A stretch of DNA of 64,000 nt from Nocardia sp. NBC_00565 (GTDB lineage: Bacteria > Actinomycetota > Actinomycetes > Mycobacteriales > Mycobacteriaceae), in contig NZ_CP107785.1 of the NCBI RefSeq assembly GCF_036345915.1, forward strand, positions 8,742,001-8,806,000, in the 5' to 3' direction. Position 1 is the first letter of the stretch; each line of letters begins with the position of its first letter. The notes under the pieces were generated by a model. That model had not been told where the DNA came from and made no database searches. It worked only from the letters and a program-made list of their open reading frames with translations. A program made the position numbers and the translations under genes. Below, one piece after another: positions 26,424-39,900 of this stretch.

Positions 26424-26939
26424 ATGGCAAACGAATTCGCCAAGGCCGAGATGGCCGCGGTACTCGATGAAGTCCAGCAGCAGTTTCGGGCGATCGCGCA
26501 GGTGCAGCAGCAGCGGGCCGAACTGATCGCCAGTGCGACAGTGCGCAAACGGGTCACCGTCACCGTCAATGCCGACGGCACCATTGTCGAAACCAAATTC
26601 GCCTCCGACATAGACGAATTGAGCTACGGCGAAATCGCCAAGGCCGTGACGGAAGCGGCGCAGAAAGCCACCGCCGAGGTCACGCGCAAGGCGCAGGAGC
26701 TGATGATGCCCCTGCACGATCGCCGCGCGCGACTGCCCAAACTCTCGGATCTGGTCGAGGGCATGCCCGACCTGAGCACCGAAATGCCGATGGCGCCGAA
26801 GGTTTCGCTCGCGCCGCCGAATGCCGACGAACGGCGCGCCGCCGCGGCGCAGGACAGCGCCCCGATGGAATTCAGCGATGTCGAGGTCGTTTCTCGGCAG
26901 TCGGGCGCGGACCGCGGGGTTACTGATTCCAGCTGGTGA
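26424..26939 (+). CDS. YbaB/EbfC-like protein, module A
   Basis: A 171-residue protein whose first 100 residues match the YbaB/EbfC nucleoid-associated fold (VQQQFRAIAQVQQQRAELIAS, then VTVTVNADGTIVETKFASDIDELSYGEIAKAVTEAAQKA). A disordered tail follows, ending in the peptide GVTDSSW. YbaB itself binds DNA, but this version is embedded in a type VII effector locus and its tail is shared with the module B paralogue (GVSESSW). A role as a chaperone or export partner of the giant protein is more likely than a nucleoid role; this is inference. Confidence 0.8.
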   Translation: MANEFAKAEMAAVLDEVQQQFRAIAQVQQQRAELIASATVRKRVTVTVNADGTIVETKFASDIDELSYGEIAKAVTEAAQKATAEVTRKAQELMMPLHDRRARLPKLSDLVEGMPDLSTEMPMAPKVSLAPPNADERRAAAAQDSAPMEFSDVEVVSRQSGADRGVTDSSW

Positions 26940-26956
26940 CCCAGGGGTGAGCGCGG

Positions 26957-27960
26957 ATGGCTGAGCTGCCCGGATATCTCAAATGGTTGGAATGGGTCGC
27001 CGGCTCGGACTGGCCGGCGGGCGATCCGGATGGCATGTGGGGCGTGGCCGATGACTGGCGTGCGGCCGCGGCCGGCCTGCGAGACATCCTGCCCGATATC
27101 AGGGACGCGAAAACGGCGTCACTGAAGGCGTATCAGGACGGCGACGGTATCGAGAAGATCCTGGAGAACTTCGACAGCTATATCGAAGGACCGCAGTCAC
27201 TCGAGAATCTGGCCAAGGACTTCGAGAAGCTGGCCGAATCGGCGACCGGGGTCGGTACCGAGATCGAATACGGCCAGTTGATGCTGATCACCTCGCTGGC
27301 ATTGCTCGCGGCCGAGATCGCGATCGCATGGATCTTTCCGCCGACCGCGCCCGCCGAAGAGGCCTTGGCGATCGCGGGCACTCGGGTGGCGATTCGGATT
27401 ATCGCCAAGCGGATCATGGACAAGATCGTCGATATCGTCGCCAAATTCCTCGGGCGGCGACTGGCGAATTTCCTGATCCGCCATATCGCCATCGATACCG
27501 CACTCGGCACGGTCCAGGACTGGGGCATTCAGCAGTACCAAGTGAGTTCGGGGCATCGCAAGGAGGTCAACTGGGAGCAGGTCGCCATCACCGCGGTCAG
27601 TTCGGCGGCGGGCGCGGGCGTCGCCAGCCCGCTGGGGGAACGGCTCGGCAAGAAACTGGCCGAGGCCGAGATGAGGGCCTGGTTGCGCGGGCTGATCACC
27701 GGCACGACCGCGGGCACGGTGGGCGCGCTCGCCGGGTTCGGCGGCAGTGTGGCCACCCAGTTCGGCATCACCTGGGCCAAGGGTGGTGAACAGGGCGGCT
27801 GGGATAAGGCCGTCGACGGTCTGAAGAAGACCGAGTTCGACCTGCGCATGCTGACGGCGGGTGCGACGAACGGCGCGATGTCCGGCGCGAACCGGGCGTT
27901 GGCCGAGCAGTTCTATCAGAGCCGACATCCGGAGTGGTATCGGCCGACCGGCTCGCCGGT
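26957..27960 (+). other. giant A: WXG-like N-terminal region
   Basis: Residues 1-335. The DWPAGDPDGMWGVADDWRAAAAGL run is typical of the WXG100-like heads of polymorphic toxins exported by type VII systems. It is followed by hydrophobic helices (residues about 107-155 and about 220-265) that may form a pore or be threaded through the secretion channel. Confidence 0.7.
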
Positions 27961-30900
27961 GGACCCGGATAGCTTGACCCGCATCGGATTTCGTCCCGAT
28001 GCGGATCCGGTCGGTGCCGGTGACGGCGGCACCAACGGTGCGCATGCGGGTGATGGGTCAGGGACCGGCCGGGTCGGTGAAGGTGCGCCGAACGCGGGCC
28101 ATACAGGGGAGTCGGCCAACGGTCGCGCCGGTGACGGCACAGCGGATGGTGCGGCCGGGGATGGTTCGACCGCGCATGTGTCTGATGACGGTTCGGGGAC
28201 GGCCGGTGTCGACGGGGCGAATAGTCATGGTGCGGGCGATGATTCGGCGCATGCGCATGGGGCCGCCGACGGTGTGTCGAAGGCGGGGGCCGCCGATGAT
28301 GGTTCGGCGGTGCGTGCTGGGGATGATGGTTCGGCGGTGCGTGCTGGTGATGATGGTTTGGCTGTGCGTGCTGGTGATGATGGTTTGGCTGTGCGTGCTG
28401 GTGATGATGGTTCGGCTGTGCGTGCTGGTGATGATGGTTCGGCTGCGCGTGTGGGTGATGATGGTTCGGCTACGCGTGTAGGTGACGATGGTTCGGCGGC
28501 GCGTGCAGGCGATGGCGGTTCGGTGCACGCACAGAACGCAGGCGATGGGACCACGAATGGTCACGCGTCGGCAGATGGTGTCGTTCGGTCTGCGGGCGAA
28601 TCGGATCACACTGCGGTGCCGACGAATTCGACGGCCGATGAGCCGAATGGCGGTTCGGGCGAGCGTGCGGCCTCCGTCGACCACACCGGAACGGCGTCGT
28701 CGGAAACGAATCAGTCCGGGCCGGCTCGGGCCGATGCTGGAACGCGGGCCGAACTGCCTCCCGCCGGTGCGCACCCCACCGCGACAGCCGACGGATCGCA
28801 CGTCTCCAGCAACAATTCGGCCGTTCCGGGCGCCGCCGCAGCATCGAGCCCCGCCCAGACCGGTGCCGTCCCACCCCACACCGGAACCTCTCCGGCTCAC
28901 TCCAGCGCCGACGCCCGCAGCGGCGCACCGACATCCACACCTCGCACGAGTGCCGCCGAGATCCGCCCACAGCCATCCAGCGCCGACGCACAACGCGGCG
29001 AACCTGCGCGTCCGCAGTCGAGCCCCGAATCGCGCACCGGGGAACCACGTTCGACGCCAACGTCCAGCACGGACGCACGCGCCGCCACCGACAGCCGCGC
29101 CGCCACCGACAGCCGCGCCGCCACCGACAGCCGCACCGGCGCTGACCGATTCCGTCCGACCATCGGAGACAGTTCCGAAGCCCGCGCCGACGCAAGCCGC
29201 GCATCAACCGAAAGTCGCGCGGGCGCAGCGGAATCCGCCCCGCATTTGATCGGCGCCGAACCCATCGCCGCCCCACGAGCCGAAGCCGCCCCGATCCGCC
29301 CCGAGACACACGCCGACACCAGCGCCACTACCCGTACGGACACTGAAACCGGGGATCACCCTGACACCGATCCGCGCGTGCGTTCCGATGATGAAGGTGC
29401 CCTGCGCCCAGACGGTGAGAGCGCACTCCGCCCCGAAGGCGAGAGCCCGATGCGAACGAAGGGCCAGCCTCCCGTACGTTCCGACGGTGCGGACGCAGGG
29501 CGTCCCGATGGCGAGGGTGCCCCGCGCCGAGACCGTGAGAGCGCAGTCCGCCCCGAAGGCGAGAGCTCGACGCGTGCGGAGGGCGAGCCCGCCGTACGTT
29601 CCGACGGCGCGGCCCCAGTGCGGCCCGACAGCGAGCGTGTCCTTCGCCCCGAGGCCGACGGCGCCGTGCACCCCGAAAGTGAAGGCGCGGTGCGCCCTCA
29701 GGACGAGAGTCCGGTGCGTCCGGACGGTGAGCGGGGTGTGCGTCCCGATGGCGAGAGTGTCGGTCGGCCTGAGAACGACAATGCTGTTCGCCGTGATGAT
29801 GCGGGCCCGGTGCGGCCTGATGGTGCTGTGCGCCCCGACAGCGAGCGTGGTCTCCGCCCTGAGAGTGAGGGCGCTGTGCGCTCTGAGGGGGAGAGTCCGG
29901 TGCGCTCGGATGGTGAGCGGGGTGTGCGGCCCGGAGGCGAGGGTGTGGGGCGGCCCGACAATGACAGTGCCGTGCGCCATGAGGGGGAGAGTCCGGTGCG
30001 CGTGGATGGTGAGCGGGCGGTGCGTCCCGGGGGTGAGGGCGCAGTGGGCCATGAGGGCGAGAGCCGGGTGCGTTTCGGCGGCGAGCGTGCACTCCGTGCC
30101 GAGAGGGAAGGGGCCGTGCGTTCTGAGGGCGAGAGTCTGGTGCGCTCGGATGGTGAGCGGGGTGTCCGTCCCGAGGGTGAGAGCGTTGTGCGGTCGGATG
30201 GCGAGAGTCCGGTGCGGTCGGATGGCGAGCGTGCAGTGCGGGCCGAGGGTGACGGTGGCCGTCGAGTCGACGGGGACAGTGTTGTGCGGCCTGAGGGCGA
30301 TACCGTGGCGCGCCCGGATGATGACGGTTCCGTTCGCGTCGACGGTGAAGGGCCAGGACGTCCCGAGTCCTCTGGTGAACAGCGTGCGACGGATTCGACT
30401 GCGGGCGAGCACGGACCGGCGCATCGGACCGAGGGGGCCGATGCCGCTGAGTCGTCCGAGACGCATCGCGCGGACAGTGCGGGCCCGGGGCAGTCGAGGC
30501 GATCCGAAGAGATCGAAGCCCGTCGTGCGGCGGCCCGTGATCGTGCCGAATCCATCGATCCCGCAGTGGCTTTCGTGCCCATTGCTGGGCCCGAATCGGC
30601 GCATCGCACAGGCGAAGTGTCCGCCGATAGGAACGCCGCACGCGAGAGCGCGGATGCTGCGCACCGGCAGAGGAGGGATGATGCCCCGCTGCGGATTCCG
30701 GAGCGGAATCGTGGTCGCTGTGCCGAGTTGTCGCTGCGGCTGATCAAAGCGCTTACCGGGAGTTCGTCGATCAGGTTGCCGGAGCGGGTGATCGGTCTGG
30801 ACGGTATGACGGCCGCGGAGGTACAGGATGCCGCGGGTGGGCAACTGCGGGGGTATGACGGTCATGGGGAGATCGCGCGGCTGTTGCTGTCCATGCCGGA

Positions 30901-33900
30901 GGGGTCCTCGGCATTGGTCGTCGACGAATACAACGCTCCGGTTGATAATTATCAGGTCGGCGCGCATGCGTACGTACTCGTGCACGAGAGCGGCGGCATC
31001 GTGGTGCGCGATCCGGGTGCGGGGCGGGTCGAGGGGTTTCCGCCGACGGTGCCGCGCGAAGTCCGTGGCACGTATGCGATTACGTTCGATGCCGCGGGAA
31101 ATCCGCTGCATCCCCTCGGCGCCGAGCCGGGCGGCCAGCACTCGACTGATCCGGCGGTGCGCATCGGTCGGTCACTGGACGCACAACCCGATCAGGTCCG
31201 GGATCTGCTGCGGCAGACCGAGACCGGACGCGAGATCATGGCCGGGTTCGACAACGGTCCCGTGCGCGACAGATACGAGTCGGGTGCCGAGGACGGCCGG
31301 GTCGGTGCGTTCCGACGTCGCGAGCTGACCGCGATCGCCTACACCTCCGGTAACGACCATGTGCAGCAGGCGCTCACGCTGGCGCATGAATCCTTGCACG
31401 CCGAACGCTTTGTCGAGGGCCGCACCGGCGACGTCCGGTCGATGTCGCGCGAGGAATATGTCCGGACCATGGTCGACGAGGAAGCGGCCGCCACCGGGCG
31501 ACGATTCCAATTGGCCCAGGAATTCCGGGATCTCGGCCACGACATCAAGGTACATCCGCTCGAGCAGACCTATACCGACGCCCGCGATCGTGCCGCGGCC
31601 GAACTGGCGGCGACCGACTCGACGTTGCGCCCAGCCGAGATCCGGCAGGCCGCACACGAGGTCGGCGTCGACGCCCTGCGTCAGCAACTCGCCGCCCACG
31701 AGTGGGGAAATGGCAAGAATTACACCGACTTCTACGGCAGCGTCTGGGACCGGGCGCATATGGCCGTGCCCGAAGGGGCATCACTCACGCGCATGCACGA
31801 ACTCGATTCGCCGGAGCAGATCGCGGAAATGCGAGCCGCGGCCATCGAACGCGAAGCGGCGCTGCGGCATCTGGGGGAGATCTCGGAGGAGGTGACCAGA
31901 CGGGCCGCGGCCCTCGACTTCGATCCGACGCTCGCCCGCGAACCGATGCAGCGACAGATCACCGACCGGCTGCAGCGGATCACGAACGAGCTTGCCGGAC
32001 CGGATGTTCCGCGACAGCGTCGAGCGCAACTGCGCACGGAAGCGCACGAGCTGCGCAGGCTCGCCGATCTCGCGGATCAACGCCAGCACGCCCAGGCGAC
32101 CTATGACCACCGCGCCGACCAACTGGCCTCGACGGCCTTCGCGGAGGTACTCGGCGAGCACCTGCGCGAGCACCCGGATGCCCGCATGCTCAACGAGCAC
32201 ATCGTCCATATCCCCGGCGAGTCCGATCGACTGATCATCGCCTCCGGTACCGATGATCACCTGCGGGTGCTGGCCGAGGCACGGCTCACCCCCGAGATTC
32301 GCGACCTGCTGGTGCGACCGGATATCGTCCGCGAGCATCTGAATGTCGATACCGACCAGATCGGCCGCATCCAGGTCGAGGCGATCGACGAGCCCGCACC
32401 GCGCCAATTCGACCGCGCCGCCGACCTCACCCCGCTCGACCGCGCAGGCGAGGCCGCGCGAGAGCGCATCGCGCGCATCCGAGAACAGTTGGTGGACACC
32501 GAAATCGGCCGCTGGGCCGATGAGGTGCTCACCCGGCATGACGTCGAGATCGTGCACGAATCCGGCGCCGACGACCGCTACTACCCGAGCCGTCGCGTCC
32601 TCGCGCTGGACGTCGGCGCCTCCGACGCGGCTCAGATGGCCGCGCTCGTACACGGTGCCATCCATGTCGAATTGGCCCATGTCCGCGAGACGCCGGGTGG
32701 TGCGCACGAGCGTATGCGGCTGCCGCGCGAGGACTACGTCGCGCGGATGCTCGATGAGGAAACCAGGGCACATGCCTTGGAAATCATTGCGGCAAAGCAA
32801 CTCCGAGCGGCCGGACATGATCTCGCGGAGACCCCACTCGAGCGTACCTACACCGACGCCTACGACGCGGCCCGCGCCCACGCACACGACGAGCATCCGG
32901 AAACCCCCGCCGCCGAACTGGATCGGATCGCCAACCAGGCAGGTCTCGACGCGATCCGGCCCGAGGTGACCGCCCATCGTCTCGAGCACTCAGCCGAAAC
33001 CCATGCCGAGTTCTACGGCAATGCTTGGGATGACGCGCACGGCATCCGCTCGTTCGACGATATCGTCAGAGCCGCAATCGATTCCGGCGAGCGCTCGGTC
33101 ACGGTGCTCAGCCGGGGCAGCACGGTCGATTCGGCCAGGAAGGTCGAGCTGGTCCGCTTCAACAATGGCACCGAGCTGATCCGCAAGACCGTCATGAATC
33201 CGCGCCACGCCGTCGCCGAACGGCTGGCCTCGCTGCTCGGCCGCACCATCGGCGCGAATGTGCCCGAGGTGTTCCATGCCAAAGCCAATGTCGTCTATAT
33301 GGAGAAGATCGCGGGACACGTTGCGGCCGAACGGCATCCGCAGTTCGTCGATGTGCACGAACTCGGCTATGCCGATACGGTCGCCGGCCGTGCGCTCGGT
33401 CTGCTGGACACGCTGATCCGGATCCCCGACCGCGATGCGCAGGGTTGGATGATCGGCCCGCAGCGTGAGGTGCTCGGCATCGATCACAGTCGCGGTTTCG
33501 AAGAGAGTGCGGCCGCACGAGATGCGTTGAGCCCGTTCGCCGAACATTTCCTGCGCCGCAATGGCGACACCGTCGAGTTCATCGACCACCACCTGCCGCG
33601 TGCGGTCGTCGACGCGATCACCGAACGCGTCGCCGCGCTGCGACCGGAGTTCGAGCAGCATGGTCGCGCCGCGTGGCACGACACCGTCATGTCCCGGCTC
33701 GCCGAAATTCGCGCGCACGCAAGTGAGCTGCGGCCTGTGCACGGTGCGGACGATATCGCGCTGCGCCCGGAGGAGCCGAGCAGGCACGAGGCGGATATCG
33801 ACGACCGCCCGAACGCCTACACCAACCGGTACGGGGGCGACAATCAGCACGGCATCCACGGCCGAGTCGATGCCGACGGCGTCCTGCGCGCGACGGTCCG

Positions 33901-36900
33901 GGTCGGCGACGGCACCCCGACCGGGCGCGAGATGTTCCGGGACATGATGCGGGTGCTCGGCCATCGGGTGACCGAGATCCGCGCCGAATGGAATGCCGAC
34001 GACCGGGTCCGGGACAACCTCGACACCTTCAACGCCGGTATGCAGGATCTGTACCTCACCCCGGAAGAGGCGGCGCGCGACACCTTTACCGGCAAGCTGG
34101 CCGTCGAACTCGGTTTCACCGAGGTCACCTTCGATCACGATGCCATGCGCGGCCGACCGGGCGAATACGAGAAGGTCGTCGCGCACTTCAGCAGGCCGGA
34201 AACCCCCGAATCGGTGCAGCGGCCAGCAACGCCGGGCGACAACTCGGACTCGCCGGAGTTCGGGCCCGCGGCGAATGAGCCGACCGGCGCCTGGCAGTCT
34301 CGACCCCGCGATCTGACCGGCGGCCCGGTGTGGGAAGTATTGGGGCGCACCGATGTAGGCCGAGAGGCGGCGGACACGCTACGTGCGGCAGGCGCGGGTG
34401 TGCGATTCGGTGCGGCGAGCGAGTCCGGCGCCCGGGATACATTCAATGGCCGGACCATGGATGTCTCCGTCGACACCCACGATCGCGGCCAGCGCGAACA
34501 GGCCGAGGCGCTGGTGCGCGCCGCCGTGCTCGCCGACGCCGTGCTTTCGGGTCGGGTGCCGGTGGATCCCGCCGGGATCCGCGCCACCGACCGCTCCGAC
34601 TACGTTGCGGCACAGCTGCGTACGGAGGCCGAGGCACTCGGCAGGCAGGCCGAATTCGGCCGCGAGCTACGCGCGGCCGGGTATCCGGAGTCGACGCCGA
34701 TACACGATCTCGCGGATTCGGCATACACCCGGGAGCTGCATACGCAGTACCTGGATGCCTACGCCGCCGCCGTGCGGTCCGCGGATCCGGCGCTGGGGAC
34801 CGAAGAACTGCGCCGAATCGGCCGCGAAGCGGGTATCGAGGCCCTGTTGTCGGGCGAGATGTTCGACTCGCCGATGTATCCGAGCGATGGCGCGAGCCTG
34901 CGCGACATCCACAGCGGCACCTGGGATGCCCACCAGCATCCGGATGGCATCCCGGAGCACGAGCCGTCCGCGCCGGCGCAAGCACGGGAACTGCGGCGTC
35001 TGGTCCGCGAACACGCCGCGCTCACCAGGGAACTGCGTGCGGCCGAAAGCGATTGGGAGCGTGCCGTTCGACGGCTGGGTTCCTTCGACCCCGATACCAG
35101 CAGAGCCGATCGCGATCTCCTGGAGCGTGGTCGAGAGGCGGTGGCGGAGAACAAGATCCGCCGCTACGGCGCTGATACGAGCCGCACCGATCAACTTCGC
35201 GCACTCTCGGAAGCGACGCGGCGGCACGCCCAGGTCGAGGCGCAGCGCAACCGGCTCGTCGACGAGATCGCCGCACGCGTCGGTCGCGATGTCCTCGACG
35301 CGGAAGTCCGTGCGGGCGACGGTAACTGGTTGCACGACCGGGTGGCGGTCCTGCCGGGCGAGCCGCTACGGGTGCTCGTGGTCGACGCGCGCGGCGATCA
35401 CGGCGCGATATCGCGAGCGGCGGGCGATCGCGGTAGCGATCTGCACCGCGCGGTCCGCTATGGCGAGGCCGTCGCGGAACGGCTGCGGGTGAGCGTCGAC
35501 GATTCCGGGGCTGTGCGGGTGCGCCGGGAATCGGTCGATCTGCGTGCCGCCTGGGTCGAGGACGGCCCCGCGGCAGTCCGTCGGGCGGCCGCCGAGGGCG
35601 TGGTCGCACCGCGCCCACCGGACGAACCTGCCGGGGCGCCAACGCATCTCGATGAGTCGATGGCCGATGTCACGCAGGCGGCACTGGGCAGGTTGGAGCG
35701 CGTCCTGCGCGGCAACGACCTCGGACAATGGGCCGCGGAAGTCCTTGCGCGCCACGAGGTCCAGATCCGTTTCGGTCTCGACGTGGATTCCGATGGCACG
35801 CCGCACCGCGACGCAGGCTACGACCCGGCCACGAACACCGTGCTGCTCGGCCTGGAAGAGACGCCCGTGCAGCACGCCGCGGCGGCGATCCGAGCGGCCT
35901 ACCTGGCCGAACAACTCGGCGCGCCGCACGGTGCGCTCGAGCGGTTCACCCTCGGTCGCGACGAGTACGTCGATGTGATGCTGGACCGGGAGGCCATGGC
36001 CCACGCCAGAGCCTTCGAATTCGATCGATGGCGCCAATTCGGCGCCGAATCCTCCCCGGCCCCGAAGACGCCGTTGTCAGAGGTCTACAAGGACGCATTC
36101 GAACAGGCGCAGCAACAAGGTGAGCGGGCCTACCGCGCTAACCGCGCGCTCACGGACACCATGATCAATGCCGCTGCCCACCAGGCCGCCGCCCGCGAGG
36201 TGCGCAACCGGCTGCTCGAGTTGGGTCCGCGCGTCGACGGCGGTGACCTCGCCGCGTTCTATCGCGCGCAGTGGGACAGTGCGCACGGGATCACCCCCGA
36301 GCACGGCGAAGCCCCACCAGCGCGGCGCACCGACTCGGAGGCCATTCGGGACCAGCGGGCCCGTCAGTACGCCGCCGAGATCGAATCTCTTCGCCTGCTG
36401 CGTGATTCGGGCCGATTCGTCCCGGTCGGTCCCGCCGAACGCGCATATGCCGACGCCTACGACCGGGCCTACCAGCGGGCCGAGCGTGCTGCGGCGCGCT
36501 CGACGGATTCGACGGCGATCCGGCCGGAGCGAGCGGGTTACGAAGCCGGGCGTGAGGCACTGCGCAAGTACCTCGACAAGACCGGACTGGACGAGGCCGA
36601 GGTCGCTTTCGATGTCGCGCGTCATGCCGACGACAACGTCGACACCTATCGGCCGTGGGACACCGACGCGTCGACTCCCGAGGCCGGGCGGCCCGCCGAC
36701 ACGGATGCGCCGACGCGGCAGCTCACCGATAACGAGGCCGCCGACCTGGTGCGTCGCGCCCTCGATCACGAACTCACCGAGGATCCCGGTGGCACGCGCC
36801 TGACCGATCGGGTCGCCGAGTTCCCCGGCGACAAACCGGTGGGGCGTGGACGGCTGGTGGTCGTCGCACCGGAGGGACAGCACATCGATGCGCTGCGTGA

Positions 36901-39900
36901 GCTGGCGGCGGCGCGACCGGAGTACGCCACAGTGCTGTGGGACGGGACGCAGCGGATCGAATATCTGCAGGTAGGTCCGGGATCCGACGGTCTGCACGAG
37001 GTCAGGTCGATCCCGGACCAGGTGGCCGAGGGGCCGTATCGTCGCCCGAGCGAGTTCGAGGCGGCGGCCGAGATGCTGGCGCACTATCTGCGTTTCCGCG
37101 CCGCGGGGCAGACCGCTCTCGGCTTCGACGCCTGGGTTCGCCAACTCGGCCCGGATGCGTTCAACACCCGCGAGAACGCGTCGCCGGCACTCGAGGGCCG
37201 ATTGCGGCCCGACTTCATTGCCCGTGGCTATGCCATGGCCGAGGCCGACCCGTCGATGACGGAGTCGCATCCCGCCGAGGTGGCTCGCCGACTCATGACT
37301 CGTCAGATTCCGATGCCGGTCGCCGCCGACACGACCGGCGAGGTTCGGGCCCGGAACTGGCCGCAGTTCACCCAGGTCGCGGTCAACACACGCACGTGGG
37401 GTTTCCCGATCACGCTGCAATCCGACGGTAACGGCGGTTGGCGGGTCGCACCGCCGGGCGGGGACGGCCGCGACGCCGATGTGCTCGGCAGACAGTTCCA
37501 TGGCATGTCGGATACCGATTCGGCGCGGCTGGCGGACCGGATCAGCAAGATCCTGCTCGACGGTTCGGCGGACCTGAACGAACACGCCCCGAAGGGCCTG
37601 CTACGCAGGATCACCGACCGGCTGCCGTTCGGTTCCCGCTCGGACCAGGGCGATTCCGGGAGTCGGCCGATCGATCGGCCACGCTCGGCGGATGATTCGT
37701 TCGACGCGCCGGAGTTCCCGCCCGCGCATCCGGACGAGGGTGCGCAGCACCGGGAGGCCGAGCAGCGCCGCCAGGACGTGCTGGATCGGCTGGCGGCCGA
37801 GAACGCGGCGGCCGTACGCGAACGCGACGAGGCAAGGGCCGCAGGGGATCCTGAGCGGATCGCGGCGGCCGAGGCGCGCGTCGCGCGGCTCGATGAGGCG
37901 ATGGCGGTGGCACTGCAACGCGCTGTGCTGCTGCGCGCGGATGCGATTCCGGTGACCGATCGAGTCGGTGTGGTGCCCGGCGAACCCGCGCGGATATTCG
38001 TGATCGGCTGGGGCGATGGCGATCCGGTCCGGGTGCTGGACGCCGCCGCTGCCGAGCATCCGCGACTGGCCGAATTGCGGGCAGCGCCCGGCACCGTCGT
38101 GCGCGAGTTGCGGATCGGAGCGCAGGGCGAGACGCGGGTGCTGCGCATCGATAGCGAAGCGGCGCAGCGGGATTCGACTCGATCGGGCGAGGAGCAGGCG
38201 CGGCCTGGTGCGCAGATCGAGCGGCGGCCAGGTGCGGAAGTCGAGCATCGCCCCGTCGCTGAGGCCGGTGGCGGCGGGAAGAAGCCGCCGTCCGAGCCGC
38301 CGGTTCCCGTCGGATCCCCGGACGATCCGGCACGGAACGCCGACTCCGACAACGGAGCCGGTGATCCGGACGGACCGCGCCGGGTCGTCATCGACGCTAA
38401 CGGCGACGAGGTATCGCTGCGGCTGACCCCAGAAGGCGAAAACCATTGGCGCGTCGAAGCACCCGAAAAAGGCGGCCCACCCGCTCGCCCCGCGGATTCC
38501 GCAGCGGCGCAGCGGAAGTCGCCGTTGCGGCGGGCCTGGGAACGCATTCGGGAGAAGCTGCGGGTGCGCGGCTACGTCGGCGATTACCCCAAGTATCCGT
38601 CGGGATCGGGCGAGGACCGCAAGGGCCAGACCGCGCTGAAAGACGCTGTCGAGCATGCGCCGGAGCTGTTCGAACACCATCCCACCCAGCCGACACCGCA
38701 TCCGCCGCAGACATCGGCGCACGAGGTCGTCGCCCGTCCCGCGCCGGAGAGTTCGGGTGAAGCCCTCAACATGGCCCGAATCGCGAAGGAGGGCTGGACG
38801 GCGTGGCGCAACCGCGAGCATCTCCCGATCCTGAACAAGCTCTCCGGGCGAATCCGTGATGTGGCAGGCGATTTCGTGGTGCCGCGCACGCCCGATGGCG
38901 AGGAATACCGGTTCTGGGTGAGCGATGCCGACCCGGATCTGGTGCGGCAGACCGTCACTGAACTGCTCGAGGTCGAGGCGATCGCGCCGGAGGAGGCGAA
39001 GGCGGTGCTCGAGGAGGCCCTCGCCGTCGCCGACCCGCAACAGCGGCAGCGCATCATCGACGACCTGGAGAACTTCGGCCTGATCTCCTATGGCGAGGCC
39101 AGCGCCCTCGAAGCGGAACCGCCACCCGCACAACCGGATCCGGGCGCCGAACTCGACGGTCCGCCGCCGCACGACGAGTCGGTGACCGATGCGGCGCATC
39201 GGCTCGGCTTCGATCTGCCCGATGAGAGCCCGGAGACCATCCACCGGGTGCTCGCGGAGCAGGAATTCCGGGCCATGCGCGAGGCGGCCGCGATCGCCGG
39301 ACTCGCCGAGGCTTCCGATCGATTCAACGAGGAGGTCAACCGTCCCTACGTCCCGGACGATCTGGCCGGGTCGGGGCCCGAACTGGACGGCCGCAGGTCA
39401 CCGGCCGGCGAACTCGAGGATCCCGACGCCCGTGCTCGGCTCGATGAGGACGACGAGTACTACTTCGACGAGGACGACGAGGCGGGCCATGAGCCGACGA
39501 CACGCTGGGGCGTCCAAGACGCCGAGGGCCGTCCGGTGCCGCTGGCCGACCGGGTCAGCATCTTCGACGACAACCCGATGGGACGCTTCCTCAAGGAGCT
39601 GATCAGCGCCTTCGACGGCCACCCCGGCCTGCAGAACTACACCCCGGTCGGCAATGGTTCCGACCCGCTGCGCGAGTGGGGCGATATCGGGTCCGGCCAA
39701 GAGTTGGGCCGCGACCAGGGTCCGCGGGTGTTCTTCGAGCACGCGTTGCGCCGCGATCAACTGCGCGACGAGGTATCGACCTGGGCGCAGATGTTCGGCC
39801 TCGACCTCAACGATGTGAACACCCGGAACCTGGATGCCACGCTGCGCCGATTGTGGGCCGAGCACGACGCGCGTGTCGCCCGGGTCGCCGAATTCGCCGC

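Noticed and set aside
28294..30370. CRISPR-like or noncoding satellite
   Set aside because: The periods (27 and 24) are multiples of three, and the frame runs through them without stops.
29204..31141. Reverse-strand open frames opposite the charged repeat region
   Set aside because: They mirror the 24-base repeat and only exist because of its composition.
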